Notes: generated from the letters alone by a model not told the origin. Shown: positions 1-10,444, numbered from the stretch's first letter. The stretch is 64,000 bases of DNA from Candidatus Latescibacterota bacterium (GCA_022821085.1 JAJEEG010000006.1:1571330-1635329), one strand, 5' to 3'. Numbers and translations: made by a program.

Positions 1-52
1 TCGGGAGAACAGGCGGCGGAACGGATCCTGGGCGGAGCGGATCCCGGCCAGT

Positions 53-1390
53 TCACCTGACCAGCCTCCTGAAGGGTTCCTTCTTGAGGTCGCACTCCAG
101 CAGTTCCGCCACGTTGCCGCGTTCCAAGCCTGATTTGATGAGCCCGAAGACCTCGGCAGCCGCCTCGCCCAGTTGACGGACGTCTTCTTCCGTGTGGGCC
201 ATGGTGACCCGGAACGAGGTCGGGGTAAAGATGCCCCGGCGGGACATCTCCTGGACGAACAGCGTGGAGACGATGGGGGCGAGTTCCGGATCGGGCAGGT
301 CGAAGGAGAGGCTGGGATTATAGGAAAGTCCGACGCAGGCGCCGGGCAGTCCGGCGCTCGCGAAGGCTTCGTTGATGGTCTTCTTGACCAGTTCGCCCAT
401 GGCAGCGAAGAAGGCTTCCGAATTCCGTCGCTTCAGTTCGCGAATGGTGGTCAGCGCGGCGGCCAGGCCCACGTTGTCGCTCCAGTAGGAACTGGATACG
501 AACATCGAAGCGGCGGGCGCCATGGCCTCGCGGGACCCCACGACGGCGCCCATGGCGTATCCGTTCGACATGGCCTTGGCCAGGGTGGTCACGTCGGGCG
601 TCACCCCGGTATACTCCTGGAACCCACCGATGCGGAAGCGCCAGCCGCAGGACACCTCGTCGAATACCAGCAGCGCGCCGTGTTCGTGGGCTAGCGACTT
701 GACGGCTTCCAGATAGCCGGATGGCGGGAGTTCGGACCGCGCGGGCTCCATCATGACCGCCGCGACCTGACCCTCGTGCTTTCTCAGCAGGTCCGACAGC
801 ATGTCCAGATCGCCGTATGTGAAGGGGATGGCGGTGCCCGCGAGGACGCGCGGCACGCCGATCGGCTCGATGCCGGCGAAAGGGTACTCGCCGCTCTCCG
901 GATCGACGAGGTAGTTTGCGGACTGGTACCAGTCGTGCCAGCCGTGGTAGCCACAGAAGAGGATGATGTCCCTGCCGGTCGTCCCCCGCACGATCCGCGC
1001 CGCCAGGGCGCAGGTCTCTCCCCCCGCCTTGGCGTACCGCACCATCTCGGCGCTGGGGATGGTATCGACGAGTTCCTCGGCCAGTTCGATTTCCAGCGGA
1101 CCATTCAGCGTGTAGATACTGCCCCGGTCGATCTGTTCCTTCACCGCCCCGTCCACCACGTCATCGGCGTGACCCAGGATGATGGCGCTGACCGCGTTCA
1201 TCATGTCCAGGTACTCGTTTCCGTCCACGTCCACGAATCGGGCGCCCTTGGCGCTTTCAGCGTAGACGGGGCTGACGCCGTTGGCAAACTGGCTTGCCCG
1301 GCGGCTGATCAATTGCGTCCAGCCGGGGATCAGATCCTCGGCCCGCCGGTACATGCGCATGGACTGTTCTACGGAACGGGTGACGGACAT
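53..1390 (-). CDS. Class III PLP aminotransferase, glutamate-1-semialdehyde aminomutase-like
   Basis: The protein (about 445 aa) has the fold-type I class III aminotransferase layout. The FDEVSCG segment near residue 244 carries the PLP-ring Asp, and LAKAMSNGY near 270-278 carries the Schiff-base Lys. It resembles HemL (glutamate-1-semialdehyde 2,1-aminomutase), but no other heme gene is nearby and the ThDP-enzyme and dioxygenase surroundings suggest secondary metabolism, so the substrate is open. I chose the ATG at 1390 over the one at 1399 because the purine-rich AGGAAAGG abuts the upstream ATG and lies at normal distance from the downstream one. A PhyH gene ends about 43 nt upstream on the same strand, so the two are probably co-transcribed. 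The family call is firm and the specificity unknown. Confidence 0.85.
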   Translation of the reverse strand: MSVTRSVEQSMRMYRRAEDLIPGWTQLISRRASQFANGVSPVYAESAKGARFVDVDGNEYLDMMNAVSAIILGHADDVVDGAVKEQIDRGSIYTLNGPLEIELAEELVDTIPSAEMVRYAKAGGETCALAARIVRGTTGRDIILFCGYHGWHDWYQSANYLVDPESGEYPFAGIEPIGVPRVLAGTAIPFTYGDLDMLSDLLRKHEGQVAAVMMEPARSELPPSGYLEAVKSLAHEHGALLVFDEVSCGWRFRIGGFQEYTGVTPDVTTLAKAMSNGYAMGAVVGSREAMAPAASMFVSSSYWSDNVGLAAALTTIRELKRRNSEAFFAAMGELVKKTINEAFASAGLPGACVGLSYNPSLSFDLPDPELAPIVSTLFVQEMSRRGIFTPTSFRVTMAHTEEDVRQLGEAAAEVFGLIKSGLERGNVAELLECDLKKEPFRRLVR

Positions 1391-1433
1391 TTGGACCATC
1401 CTTTCCTGGTGGCTATGTGTTGCTGCTTCGGGT

Positions 1434-2261
1434 TCAACTACGCGGCCTGTGCCAGGGCTTGAACAGGGCGCGCTGGTCGTCGTCCCAGCGCGCGAAAGTG
1501 GATTCGGTCACATAGGGCAGTTCATCCATGGTCGCCTGGTTCTGCGACAGCATCCAGTAGGGCCCGTAGCCCACGTGGATGGTCTTTCGCACCTGGCCGG
1601 ACCGGTTGGTAACGCCGCCGTGACGCAGGTTTTCCGTGAACAGGATGGCGTCGCCGGCCTCGACTTCCAGCGCGACCATGCCGGGTTCCTCGTCCGGGTC
1701 GCCGCCATAGGGGCAGGGCAGGTTCGTCTTGTGGGTTCCGGGAACGACGCTGAATGCGCCCTGGTCCCGGGAAACATCGTGTATGAAGTAGATCATGCGC
1801 ACCATCATGCAGTCGATACCGTTGGCGTTGAACCCGTACCGGTACTTCTGATTCTCGGGCCGCATGCCGCCGTGTGAGCCCGATTGGTTGCCGCGGTACC
1901 GAATCCGGATCTCGGAGTTGTTGATCGTGGCCCTGCCCTGGACGATCCCGCCGATATAATCCATGGTGCGCGCGTCGTTCACCAGCACGTCGAACCGCTC
2001 GTCGGCGTTCCAGAAGTCCTCGATGATGACGGTTTTGCCTTCGGCGTTCGACCCGTCGACGTGGTAGCCCAGGTCGGGGTTCCGGTGATAGTCCGGTCCC
2101 CAGGGGCTGACCTTGCGGGGCGGTGCTTCCAGGTTCCGCAGCGCGTGTGCTTCCAGTTCGTCCACGGCCGCGGCAAGGGAAGACACCGTATCGGAATCCA
2201 GCATATTGTCGATTACGATATAACCCTGGCGGTCGAATTCATAACGTTCGGTGTCGTTCAT
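1434..2261 (-). CDS. PhyH-family (phytanoyl-CoA dioxygenase-like) protein with an HGG iron-site motif
   Basis: A 275-aa cupin-fold protein of the phytanoyl-CoA dioxygenase family, a group that normally uses Fe(II) and 2-oxoglutarate to hydroxylate small molecules. The family core is clear: FSVVPGTHK near 170-178, the distal metal His at 214 (NLRHGG) and a likely 2OG-binding Arg at 220 or 225. Where HX(D/E) is expected, about 33 residues before the HDV turn, the sequence reads H130-G131-G132, so the carboxylate ligand is missing. In Fe/2OG halogenases a Gly or Ala at this position makes room for halide. It could instead be a non-halogenating subfamily. GAGGAG lies 6 nt upstream of the ATG, and the aminotransferase gene follows in the same direction. 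Confidence 0.85.
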   Translation of the reverse strand: MNDTERYEFDRQGYIVIDNMLDSDTVSSLAAAVDELEAHALRNLEAPPRKVSPWGPDYHRNPDLGYHVDGSNAEGKTVIIEDFWNADERFDVLVNDARTMDYIGGIVQGRATINNSEIRIRYRGNQSGSHGGMRPENQKYRYGFNANGIDCMMVRMIYFIHDVSRDQGAFSVVPGTHKTNLPCPYGGDPDEEPGMVALEVEAGDAILFTENLRHGGVTNRSGQVRKTIHVGYGPYWMLSQNQATMDELPYVTESTFARWDDDQRALFKPWHRPRS

Positions 2262-2456
2262 GTCGGCTCCTCACCTGCCCGTTTCCCAAAGTGGGACATA
2301 ACCTGCCCGTTCCACGACGGCCTGGCCCTCCGTCGCTTTAGGATCTCATCCCCGAGACCCACGCCATACAAAATAACGTGCGGCCCGGACCCTGACAATA
2401 TGTGTGTGGTTCGCGCGGTTTATTTTGCCGCGACGAAGATGACGCCAATCTGGGAG

Positions 2457-2485
2457 TTGACGCGTCCGGCGGGAATCCTTATATA
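2457..2485 (+). promoter_or_regulatory. Sigma70-like promoter of the pnt operon
   Basis: TTGACG at 2457-2462 and TATATA at 2480-2485 are separated by exactly 17 nt. Transcription would start near 2492, leaving a leader of about 140 nt before pntAA. This is the clearest signal in the 370-nt divergent gap at 2262-2631. No equally clear minus-strand promoter for the PhyH gene was seen in the gap. Confidence 0.65.
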
Positions 2486-2546
2486 TAGAACTCGGTCTGC
2501 GACGCGGCGCGAGCATGCAGTCCGCTTGGCCCGCGTCGTCCGCATC

Positions 2547-2618
2547 GTCGGAACAGCCAGCATGTTCAAATCAGTAAGCCTATTCGAAACTGTAAGCATA
2601 TTTTGAACCGTCAGCGGA
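2547..2618 (+). repeat. Four imperfect 18-nt tandem repeats in the pnt leader
   Basis: Units begin at 2547, 2565, 2583 and 2601. Units two and three, TTCAAATCAGTAAGCCTA and TTCGAAACTGTAAGCATA, are the most alike; the first matches the third at 12 of 18 positions and the last is more diverged. The array lies between the predicted start site and the pntAA start codon. It also contains a possible 14-codon open frame (ATG at 2562, stop ending at 2606), whose ribosome site is poor. It could be a protein-binding array, a leader peptide or a plain duplication. Confidence 0.6.
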
Positions 2619-2631
2619 GTCGGAGCAGTAC

Positions 2632-3789
2632 ATGACCATCGGCGTCCCTAACGAAACCTGTCCGGGCGAACGGCGCGTATCCGTCGTTCCGGCCGGGGTT
2701 GGCGCCCTGGTACGGGCAGGATGCGCCGTCCGGGTCTCCGCGGGAGCGGGCCGTGAGGCGGGGATCGCGGACGCAGACTATGAAGCGGCCGGCGCCCTGT
2801 TGGTGCCGGAGCGCGAATCCGTATTTGCCGAAGCAGACGTGATCGTGCAGGTGAGAGGGGGCGGAGCGAACCCCGACTCGGGCATGGCGGACGTCGAGCT
2901 GCTGCGTGAGGGACAGGTACTGGCCGGGTTTCTGGAACCGTTGTCCGCTGCCGCCGAGATCCGGGCGCTTGCAGACCGGCGCGCAATCGCCTGCGCCATG
3001 GAGCTGATCCCGAGGACCTCCCGGGCGCAGAGCATGGACGCCCTTTCCTCCCAGGCCAACATCGGCGGGTACAAGGCCGCGCTGATGGCGGCCGAATACC
3101 TTCCGAAACTGTTCCCCATGATGATGACGGCGGCCGGGACCATCACGCCCGCCCACGTCTTCGTGGTCGGTGTCGGCGTGGCGGGCCTGCAGGCCATTGC
3201 GACCTGCAAGCGGCTGGGCGCCGTGATCCAGGCCTATGACGTGCGGCCGGCGGTCAAGGAACAGGTCCAGAGCGTCGGGGCGCGATTCGTGGAGCTGGAA
3301 CTCGACACCGCGGAATCCGAAGGATCGGGTGGTTACGCCCAGGCCATGGACGAGCAGTTCTACGCGAAACAGCGGGAGATGATGGCCCGCGTCGTGTCCG
3401 AGAACGACGTGGTGATCACCACGGCCGCCGTGCCCGGAAAACCGGCGCCCGTGCTGGTAACGGAAGACATGATCAAGAGCATGAAAGCCGGATCGGTCGT
3501 GATCGACCTGGCGGCCGAACGGGGAGGAAACTGCGAGATCACGGAACCGGGCAAGACCGTCGTGAAGCACGGCGTGACCCTTGTGGGCGAATTGAACCTC
3601 CCTTCGACCGTGCCCTTTCACGCCAGCCAGATGTATTCCAACAACATCGTGAACTTCCTGAAACTGATGATCAACGACGGCGCACTGGACGCGAACGTGG
3701 ACGACGATATCGTGCAGGGCGCGACCGTTACCCGAGACGGCGAGATCGTCAACGAAATGGTCCGTTCCGTACTTGACGGTACCGGCTGA
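2632..3789 (+). CDS. pntAA: NAD(P) transhydrogenase, alpha subunit soluble part (domain I)
   Basis: This 385-aa subunit binds NAD(H) in the proton-translocating transhydrogenase, which uses the proton-motive force to reduce NADP with NADH. The AlaDH/PNT N-domain is followed by the conserved segment ELIPRTSRAQSMDALSSQ near 124-141 and by the dinucleotide site GVGVAG near 180-185. The membrane part is encoded separately by the next gene, giving the three-gene AA/AB/B arrangement known from many bacteria rather than the two-gene E. coli form. It is preceded by a strong promoter and a leader with 18-nt repeats. Annotation is secure. Confidence 0.95.
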   Translation: MTIGVPNETCPGERRVSVVPAGVGALVRAGCAVRVSAGAGREAGIADADYEAAGALLVPERESVFAEADVIVQVRGGGANPDSGMADVELLREGQVLAGFLEPLSAAAEIRALADRRAIACAMELIPRTSRAQSMDALSSQANIGGYKAALMAAEYLPKLFPMMMTAAGTITPAHVFVVGVGVAGLQAIATCKRLGAVIQAYDVRPAVKEQVQSVGARFVELELDTAESEGSGGYAQAMDEQFYAKQREMMARVVSENDVVITTAAVPGKPAPVLVTEDMIKSMKAGSVVIDLAAERGGNCEITEPGKTVVKHGVTLVGELNLPSTVPFHASQMYSNNIVNFLKLMINDGALDANVDDDIVQGATVTRDGEIVNEMVRSVLDGTG

Positions 3790-3845
3790 ACGGGCTTGTA
3801 CCGGCTGAGCGGACCCGCACCGGCGAACGAATCGAGGAGTGCCAC

Positions 3846-4127
3846 ATGGGTGAAACCATTGCCATATTGACCATATTCGTCCTGGCGGTTTTCGTCGGAT
3901 TCGAAGTCATCACCAAGGTCCCGCCCATCCTGCATACCCCGTTGATGTCCGGCTCGAACGCCATATCGGGAATCACGATCATCGGCGCCATCCTTTCGGC
4001 AGGAACCCAGTACTCGACGCTGACCACGGTCCTCGGAACCGCCGCCGTAGTCTTCGCCACCATCAACGTGGTCGGCGGCTACCTCGTGACCAACCGCATG
4101 CTGGACATGTTCAAGAGAAAGGAGTAG
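3846..4127 (+). CDS. pntAB: NAD(P) transhydrogenase, alpha subunit membrane part
   Basis: This 93-aa protein has three hydrophobic segments (about residues 3-22, 37-53 and 60-82). It carries the family motif VPPILHTPLMSG near 25-36, the hallmark of the alpha-subunit membrane domain that forms the proton path with PntB. AGGAG precedes the ATG by 7 nt. It lies 56 nt after pntAA and ends 4 nt before pntB, so the three are translated from one transcript. Confidence 0.93.
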   Translation: MGETIAILTIFVLAVFVGFEVITKVPPILHTPLMSGSNAISGITIIGAILSAGTQYSTLTTVLGTAAVVFATINVVGGYLVTNRMLDMFKRKE

Positions 4128-4131
4128 GCGG

Positions 4132-5532
<1,401 letters not shown>

Positions 5533-5586
5533 CCGCGGTGCACCAGGAATGATGGAATCAGCAACACATACCGGAAGGACGACCCG

Positions 5587-6768
5587 ATGGCCGTGCTAGG
5601 CACGCCTCTGTCCCCTTCGGCGACCCGGGTGCTGATGTGCGGTTCGGGCGAACTGGGCAAGGAAGTGGTCATCGAGTTCCAGCGCCTGGGGGTGGAAGTG
5701 GTCGCGGTGGACCGCTATGCCAACGCGCCGGCCATGCAGGTGGCCCACCGTTCCCACGTCGTGGACATGCTGGACCCCTCCGCCTTGCGCGCGGTGATCG
5801 AGCGGGAAAACCCCGATTTCGTCGTACCCGAGATAGAAGCCATCGCCACCGGCGCCCTGGTGGACCTGGAATCGGAAGGGTATCACGTCGTTCCCACCGC
5901 ACGGGCCGTCCACCTGACCATGAACCGGGAAGGGATTCGGCGGCTGGCCGCGGAGGAACTCGGCCTTCCCACGTCGCCCTATCGCTTCGCCGAGACCCGC
6001 GAAGCCTACGACCGCGCGGTGCGCGAGATCGGCCTGCCCTGCGTCATCAAGCCGGTCATGAGCTCTTCCGGCAAGGGACAGAGCACGGTGCGCCATGCAT
6101 CGGAGGCGGCCGTCGCCTGGCAGCGTGCCCACGACGAGGCCCGCGGCGGCGCGGGCAAGGTGATCGTGGAGGGATTCGTCGAATTCGACTACGAAATCAC
6201 GCTCCTGACGGTACGCCACGCGGGCGGCACGGGTTTCTGCCCGCCCATCGGCCACGAACAGGTCGACGGGGACTACCGGTTCTCCTGGCAGCCCCAGCCC
6301 ATGAGCGAGAAGGCGTGGGCGGAAGCCCGGCGGACGGCTGCAGCGGTCACCACCGCGCTGGGCGGCCGCGGGGTCTTCGGGGTCGAGCTGTTCGTCAGGG
6401 GCGACGAAGTGGTTTTCAGTGAAGTCTCGCCCCGCCCCCACGATACGGGCATGGTCACGCTCATCTCGCAGGACCTGTCCGAATTCGCCCTGCACGCGCG
6501 GGCCGTGCTGGGGCTCCCAATCCCGGAGATCCGCCAGCACGGTCCTTCCGCCTCGGCGGCCCTCGTGGTGGAAGGCGAGTCCGACCGGATGAAGTTCGGC
6601 AACCTGGGTTCGGCCCTTGCCGAACCGGACACCGGCCTGTTTCTCTTCGGCAAGCCCGAGGTCTCCGGACACCGGCGCCTCGGCGTGGCCGTCGCCCGGG
6701 GGACGGACATCGACGCGGCCCGCGCGAAAGCGGCCCGGGCCATGGAATCCGTGCGCGTCGAACTGTAG
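5587..6768 (+). CDS. purT: Formate-dependent phosphoribosylglycinamide formyltransferase
   Basis: A 393-aa ATP-grasp enzyme of purine synthesis that formylates glycinamide ribonucleotide using formate and ATP, replacing folate-dependent PurN. The N-domain contains GSGELGKE (19-26). The ATP-binding loop [10 protein letters not shown] is near 157-166, and the metal-site segment [13 protein letters not shown] near 279-291 is diagnostic for the PurT/PurK group. It sits 54 nt after pntB and may share its transcript. Its last codons are part of an 18-nt repeat that runs past the stop. Confidence 0.93.
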   Translation: MAVLGTPLSPSATRVLMCGSGELGKEVVIEFQRLGVEVVAVDRYANAPAMQVAHRSHVVDMLDPSALRAVIERENPDFVVPEIEAIATGALVDLESEGYHVVPTARAVHLTMNREGIRRLAAEELGLPTSPYRFAETREAYDRAVREIGLPCVIKPVMSSSGKGQSTVRHASEAAVAWQRAHDEARGGAGKVIVEGFVEFDYEITLLTVRHAGGTGFCPPIGHEQVDGDYRFSWQPQPMSEKAWAEARRTAAAVTTALGGRGVFGVELFVRGDEVVFSEVSPRPHDTGMVTLISQDLSEFALHARAVLGLPIPEIRQHGPSASAALVVEGESDRMKFGNLGSALAEPDTGLFLFGKPEVSGHRRLGVAVARGTDIDAARAKAARAMESVRVEL

Positions 6769-6812
6769 CGCGACGGCGAACTGAAGCGAGGCGGCGAACT
6801 GTAGCGCGACGG
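6759..6812 (+). repeat. Three 18-nt tandem repeats across the purT stop codon
   Basis: Units start at 6759, 6777 and 6795. The first and third are identical (CGAACTGTAGCGCGACGG) and the middle one differs at three positions. The first unit contains the last purT codons and the TAG stop. It looks like local duplication of a gene end and is one of several short tandem arrays at gene boundaries in this window. Confidence 0.8.
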
Positions 6813-6908
6813 CGAATCAGGAAACCGCCGGCGGCGCGACGCCGGCATCAAAGCAGAGATGGCGGGATACCGCCGCCGGCGCCGACCACATCACCGGAGA
6901 AAGGAGGG

Positions 6909-7769
6909 ATGATGCACAGTCAAGCGGAACAACGGGTCAACGTGGACGACCGGGACTGGCGCGCCCTCACCCGGGGCGAGCGGATCCGGATGATCGAGGA
7001 GGAGGGCTACCTGATCATCCCGGACTGGATCTCTCCGGACTACCTGGCCGAGCTGAAAGCGGAGAGCGATGGACTCGAAACGGTCGGACGGGACTACAGC
7101 GACAGGCAGCGGGGCTGCAGGGATCCGCACCTGGCCAGTCCTAAGCTGGCCGAACTCATCGCCTACGAACCCACGGTGCGGTTCCTGGAGGAGTTGTTCG
7201 GAGACCGCCTGGTTTTCATACACTATACCTACGACCGGTCCGAACCCGGCACGCCGGGGATCAGTCTCCATACGGACGGCCAGCCCTACGGCTCGAAGAT
7301 ATTCGGGTACGAGGGGAGCTGCCCCATCACCGTCCGGGTACTCTACTATCTCGACGACCTGACGCTGGACGTCTCGCCCTTCCGGGTCGTACCCAGGTCT
7401 CACCTCTGCATGCACGCGGACGCCCACCCGTACAAGCGGTACGAGCGCCACCCCGAGGAGGTGGTCGTACCCTGCACGGCGGGATCGGCGTTGTTCCTGA
7501 ACCACCGGACGTTCCACGGCACCCTGCCCAACAAAGGCGACCGGTCGCGGGCCATGCTCGCGGTGGCCTACCGGCCGGCCTGGGCCGGACCGATCGTCGA
7601 CGTAGAGCCGCGGAATCCATCGGACCTGGAACGGATGCCCGATTCCGTCCGGCCCTTTCTGGGCGATCCCAGCATGCGAACCTACGAGTTCGGCGTCGGC
7701 AACAAGCCGGAGGGCATGTCGGCCAGCGCGCCCGGCATGAACCCGAGCCGTTGGGAACGGCGGGCGTAA
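6909..7769 (+). CDS. PhyH-family Fe(II)/2OG dioxygenase with canonical HTD site
   Basis: A 286-aa phytanoyl-CoA-dioxygenase-like protein predicted to be an active mononuclear iron oxygenase. The facial triad is intact: H121-T-D123 (SLHTDGQ), distal His 203 (TFHGTLP) and a nearby Arg at about 214 suited to bind 2OG. The segment VVPRSHL near 160-166 replaces the usual PGSHK. A strong AAGGAGG at 6901-6907 lies too close to the first ATG, so the second (6912) may be the true start. The substrate is unknown. It is followed by thuA and is only distantly similar to the tandem PhyH pair at 23.5-25.3 kb. Confidence 0.88.
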   Translation: MMHSQAEQRVNVDDRDWRALTRGERIRMIEEEGYLIIPDWISPDYLAELKAESDGLETVGRDYSDRQRGCRDPHLASPKLAELIAYEPTVRFLEELFGDRLVFIHYTYDRSEPGTPGISLHTDGQPYGSKIFGYEGSCPITVRVLYYLDDLTLDVSPFRVVPRSHLCMHADAHPYKRYERHPEEVVVPCTAGSALFLNHRTFHGTLPNKGDRSRAMLAVAYRPAWAGPIVDVEPRNPSDLERMPDSVRPFLGDPSMRTYEFGVGNKPEGMSASAPGMNPSRWERRA

Positions 7770-7792
7770 CGGGCGGGCAGGAAGGCACGGGC

Positions 7793-7819
7793 GACCGGAC
7801 GGACCGGACGGACCGGGCC
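7793..7819 (+). repeat. Short 9-nt tandem repeat, about three units
   Basis: The unit GACCGGACG occurs twice and a close variant once, directly after the PhyH stop. It resembles the GGTCCGGGC-type units at 23.3, 34.1 and 62.4 kb. Confidence 0.6.
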
Positions 7820-7913
7820 TGTCGGGTCGAATCCGCGAACCCGATTACCACGAATATGCGGCGCCTTGGTTCTCAAAAACCAGTAAACATTTTGCAACCA
7901 CAGGAGCAACCAC

Positions 7914-8558
7914 ATGCCTAAGGCCCTTTTCGTCTGGGGAGGCTGGGAAGGACACGAACCCAGGCAGTCCCAGGACATCTTCATCCCGCTGCTCGAATCG
8001 GAAGGCTACGATATCACGCAGCGCGATACGCTCGACGCTTACCTGGACGCGGAAGCCATGCCCACGTACGATCTCATCGTGCAGACCGTGACCATGAGCG
8101 CGATCACCGGCGCGCAGGAAAAGGCGCTCCTGGATACGGTGTCCGCCGGGGCCGGGTTCGGCGGCTGGCACGGCGGGCAGGCGGACGCCTTCCGCAACAA
8201 CACGAACTACCAGTACATGGTGGGCGGCCAGTGGGTGTCCCATCCGGGCGGCATCATCGACTACGAAGTCAACATCATTGATCACGAAGATCCCGTGACG
8301 GCGGGCTTAGGCGACTTCGCCATGCACTCGGAACAATATTACATGCACGTCGATCCGTCCAACAAGGTACTCGCGACCACGACCTTCAGCGGGGATCACG
8401 ACGCCTGGATCGACGGCACGGTGATGCCCGTGGCGTGGAAAAGGCCGTGGGGCGAGGGAAAGGTGTTCCACTGTTCGCTGGGACACGTCGCCAGCGACTT
8501 CGACGTGCCCGAGGCGCGGGAAATCGTCCGTCGCGGGCTGATCTGGTGCACGCGCTGA
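7914..8558 (+). CDS. ThuA-like domain protein
   Basis: A 214-aa protein with the glutamine-amidotransferase-like ThuA fold. It begins [14 protein letters not shown], has a central [14 protein letters not shown] segment near 82-95 and a late [12 protein letters not shown] segment. ThuA-family proteins are linked to sugar utilisation, and some oxidise trehalose-type sugars; no sugar transporter or dehydrogenase adjoins this copy, so the substrate is open. There is no signal peptide. The start is set by CAGGAG 8 nt upstream. A convincing promoter for the peroxiredoxin lies just downstream, so this is probably the last gene of its unit. Confidence 0.85.
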   Translation: MPKALFVWGGWEGHEPRQSQDIFIPLLESEGYDITQRDTLDAYLDAEAMPTYDLIVQTVTMSAITGAQEKALLDTVSAGAGFGGWHGGQADAFRNNTNYQYMVGGQWVSHPGGIIDYEVNIIDHEDPVTAGLGDFAMHSEQYYMHVDPSNKVLATTTFSGDHDAWIDGTVMPVAWKRPWGEGKVFHCSLGHVASDFDVPEAREIVRRGLIWCTR

Positions 8559-8566
8559 TTTTATTC

Positions 8567-8595
8567 TTTACTTTGTTGACCTAAATAGGTATATT
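8567..8595 (+). promoter_or_regulatory. Promoter of the peroxiredoxin gene with an inverted repeat in its spacer
   Basis: TTTACT (8567-8572) and TATATT (8590-8595) are 17 nt apart. The spacer holds ACCTA-AA-TAGGT, an inverted repeat placed where a bound repressor would block polymerase. The surrounding TTGACCTAAATAGGTATA is reminiscent of Rrf2/IscR-type sites, but that identification is only a guess. Confidence 0.45.
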
Positions 8596-8672
8596 ATCGT
8601 GGCCAAAAGAAGGATCGGGCCACTGATCTCACCACCATATCTCTTTAGCAAGCTCTTTGCAGGAGGATTGTC

Positions 8673-9305
8673 ATGGCGTTACGTTTAATGGACGAAGCCC
8701 CGGATTTCACGGCTGAAACCACCGAGGGAACGATTCGTTTTCACGAATGGCTCGGGGACGGCTGGGGCATACTCTTTTCCCATCCCGCGGATTACACGCC
8801 GGTCTGCACCACGGAACTGGGCTACATGGCCAACATCGCCCACGAGTTCGCCCGGCGAAACGTCAAGATCCTGGCCATCAGCGTGGATCCCCTCGATTCG
8901 CACCGCGGCTGGATCAGCGACATCAACGAGACGCAGAACGCGAACGTGAGCTACCCGCTGATCGCGGACCCCGACCAGGAAGTCGCCCAGCTTTACGACA
9001 TGATCCATCCGAACGCCGACGACAAGATGACCGTGCGTTCGGTATTCGTCATCGGTCCGGACAAGAAGATCAAGCTGATGCTGACCTACCCCGCGTCCAC
9101 GGGCCGGAATTTCGACGAGATCCTGCGCGTCGTGGATTCCCTCCAGCTGACGGCTCATCACAAGCTCGCCACGCCGGTGAACTGGACCAGCGGCGAAGAC
9201 TGCATCATCGTGCCGGCGGTCACGGACGAGGAAGCGGACCAGACCTACTCCGACATCCGCCGCGTGAAGCCCTACCTGCGCTACGTGAAGCAGCCCCAGG
9301 GCTGA
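8673..9305 (+). CDS. Peroxiredoxin, Prx6 (1-Cys) type
   Basis: A 210-aa thiol peroxidase that reduces peroxides in the cytoplasm. The peroxidatic Cys45 sits in DYTPVCTTELG, the PxxxT/SxxC site of the Prx6 group. A second Cys at 177 (GEDCIIVP) lies where archaeal-type Prx6 proteins often have one, so a 2-Cys-like cycle is possible. The long C-terminal arm, ending DIRRVKPYLRYVKQP, is typical of Prx6 dimers. GGAGGA is 6 nt upstream of the start. The gene has its own promoter and a good terminator, so it appears monocistronic. Confidence 0.93.
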   Translation: MALRLMDEAPDFTAETTEGTIRFHEWLGDGWGILFSHPADYTPVCTTELGYMANIAHEFARRNVKILAISVDPLDSHRGWISDINETQNANVSYPLIADPDQEVAQLYDMIHPNADDKMTVRSVFVIGPDKKIKLMLTYPASTGRNFDEILRVVDSLQLTAHHKLATPVNWTSGEDCIIVPAVTDEEADQTYSDIRRVKPYLRYVKQPQG

Positions 9306-9319
9306 TCGCGGCCGCGGAC

Positions 9320-9353
9320 GGCCGTTACATGCGGATGGCCGTTACGTGCGGGC
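9320..9353 (+). repeat. 17-nt direct tandem repeat
   Basis: Two copies of GGCCGTTACRTGCGGRY-type sequence begin at 9320 and 9337, just after the peroxiredoxin stop and before its terminator. Confidence 0.6.
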
Positions 9354-9382
9354 GGTCGCTGCAGCAAGCAAAACATGAAGAG

Positions 9383-9417
9383 AAAAGGCGTCTCGAAAGG
9401 GGCGCTTTTTTTATTTG
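9383..9417 (+). terminator. Rho-independent terminator after the peroxiredoxin gene
   Basis: AAAAGGCGTCTC and GGGGCGCTTTT pair around a GAAA tetraloop with one bulged G, followed by a T-rich run. It separates the peroxiredoxin gene from the SPFH gene's promoter. Confidence 0.75.
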
Positions 9418-9428
9418 ATAATATGAGC

Positions 9429-9457
9429 TTGACAGGCCTTCCGTTATCCCTTAAATT
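9429..9457 (+). promoter_or_regulatory. Sigma70-like promoter of the SPFH-Arc pair
   Basis: A perfect TTGACA (9429-9434) is followed after 17 nt by TAAATT (9452-9457). The next 25 nt are AT-rich with a direct repeat of ATATCATAAT. The SPFH start is about 50 nt downstream. Confidence 0.6.
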
Positions 9458-9514
9458 GATATCATAATAATATCATAATGTTATCCGTAGACCGGTATTT
9501 CGAGGAGGAAAGCA

Positions 9515-10417
9515 ATGATTACGGAACGAAGCCCGTTGAAATTCAATGGATGGAGGGCGCTGGTCTGGCTGATCGTCCTGTTTCCTTTGACGTTTGTGGT
9601 CATGGATTGGGTCATCACGTTCAATCCACCCGTATTGGAGCAGGAAATGAGCGTCAGGGACGTGCTCCTGCTGGTGTTCATATTCATTCCTGCCCTCGCT
9701 GTACTGGGATTCTGTTTCAAGGGGTTTTTTACGCTGGAACCGAACGAAGCCAGTGTGCTTACGTTGTTCGGCAAATACACGGGGACGGTGAGGGAGCAGG
9801 GGTTCTGGTGGGTGAATCCCCTGAACAGCAAGGCGAAGATCTCCCTTCGAGCCAGGAATTTCGACAGCGAACGGCTGAAGGTAAACGACAAGAACGGCAA
9901 CCCGATCGAGATTTCGGCCGTCGTGGTCTGGCGCGTGGAAGATACCGCCCAGGCGAGTTTCGAGGTGGACGATTTTGTCGAATACATACAGGTCCAGTCC
10001 GAATCGGCCATTCGCCACCTGGCGACAAGCTATCCCTATGACCTGACCGAGGGGGAGACCGCCAGCCTGAGGTCGTCCATAGAAGAAGTGTCCGAAGCGC
10101 TCGGCAACGAAATTCGGGAACGCGTCAGTGCAGCCGGGGTTTCGGTATCGGAAGCGCGGATCAACCACCTGGCCTACGCCCCGGAAATCGCGCAGGTGAT
10201 GCTGCAGCGGCAGCAGGCCGATGCCATCATCGCCGCCCGTCAGAAGATCGTGGACGGCGCGGTGGGCATGGTGGAGATGGCCCTGGAAAGACTGAAGGAC
10301 CAGAATGTCGTCGACCTGGACGAAGAGCGCAAGGCCGCCATGGTGAGCAATCTCCTCACCGTGCTCTGCAGCGAATCGTCCACGCAGCCTATCGTCAATA
10401 CCGGTTCGCTGTACTGA
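9515..10417 (+). CDS. SPFH/band 7 domain membrane protein
   Basis: A 300-aa protein with two N-terminal hydrophobic segments (about 12-32 and 50-72), then a band 7/SPFH domain ([19 protein letters not shown] onward) and a helical tail. Members form membrane-bound rings or scaffolds. Its C-terminus ([11 protein letters not shown], then [12 protein letters not shown]) matches, from my knowledge of the family, a subgroup regularly followed by a tiny Arc-like gene, which is also the case here. It differs from the slipin at 50.8-51.7 kb, which pairs with NfeD. GAGGAGG precedes the start. The function of this SPFH-Arc pair is unknown. Confidence 0.88.
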   Translation: MITERSPLKFNGWRALVWLIVLFPLTFVVMDWVITFNPPVLEQEMSVRDVLLLVFIFIPALAVLGFCFKGFFTLEPNEASVLTLFGKYTGTVREQGFWWVNPLNSKAKISLRARNFDSERLKVNDKNGNPIEISAVVVWRVEDTAQASFEVDDFVEYIQVQSESAIRHLATSYPYDLTEGETASLRSSIEEVSEALGNEIRERVSAAGVSVSEARINHLAYAPEIAQVMLQRQQADAIIAARQKIVDGAVGMVEMALERLKDQNVVDLDEERKAAMVSNLLTVLCSESSTQPIVNTGSLY

Positions 10418-10444
10418 CGCGATACTTCAGGGAAACTTGCTATC

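Noticed and set aside
2562-2606. 14-codon leader peptide in the pnt leader
   Set aside because: The ribosome site is poor and the sequence simply reflects the 18-nt repeats; kept only as a possibility in the finding on the leader.
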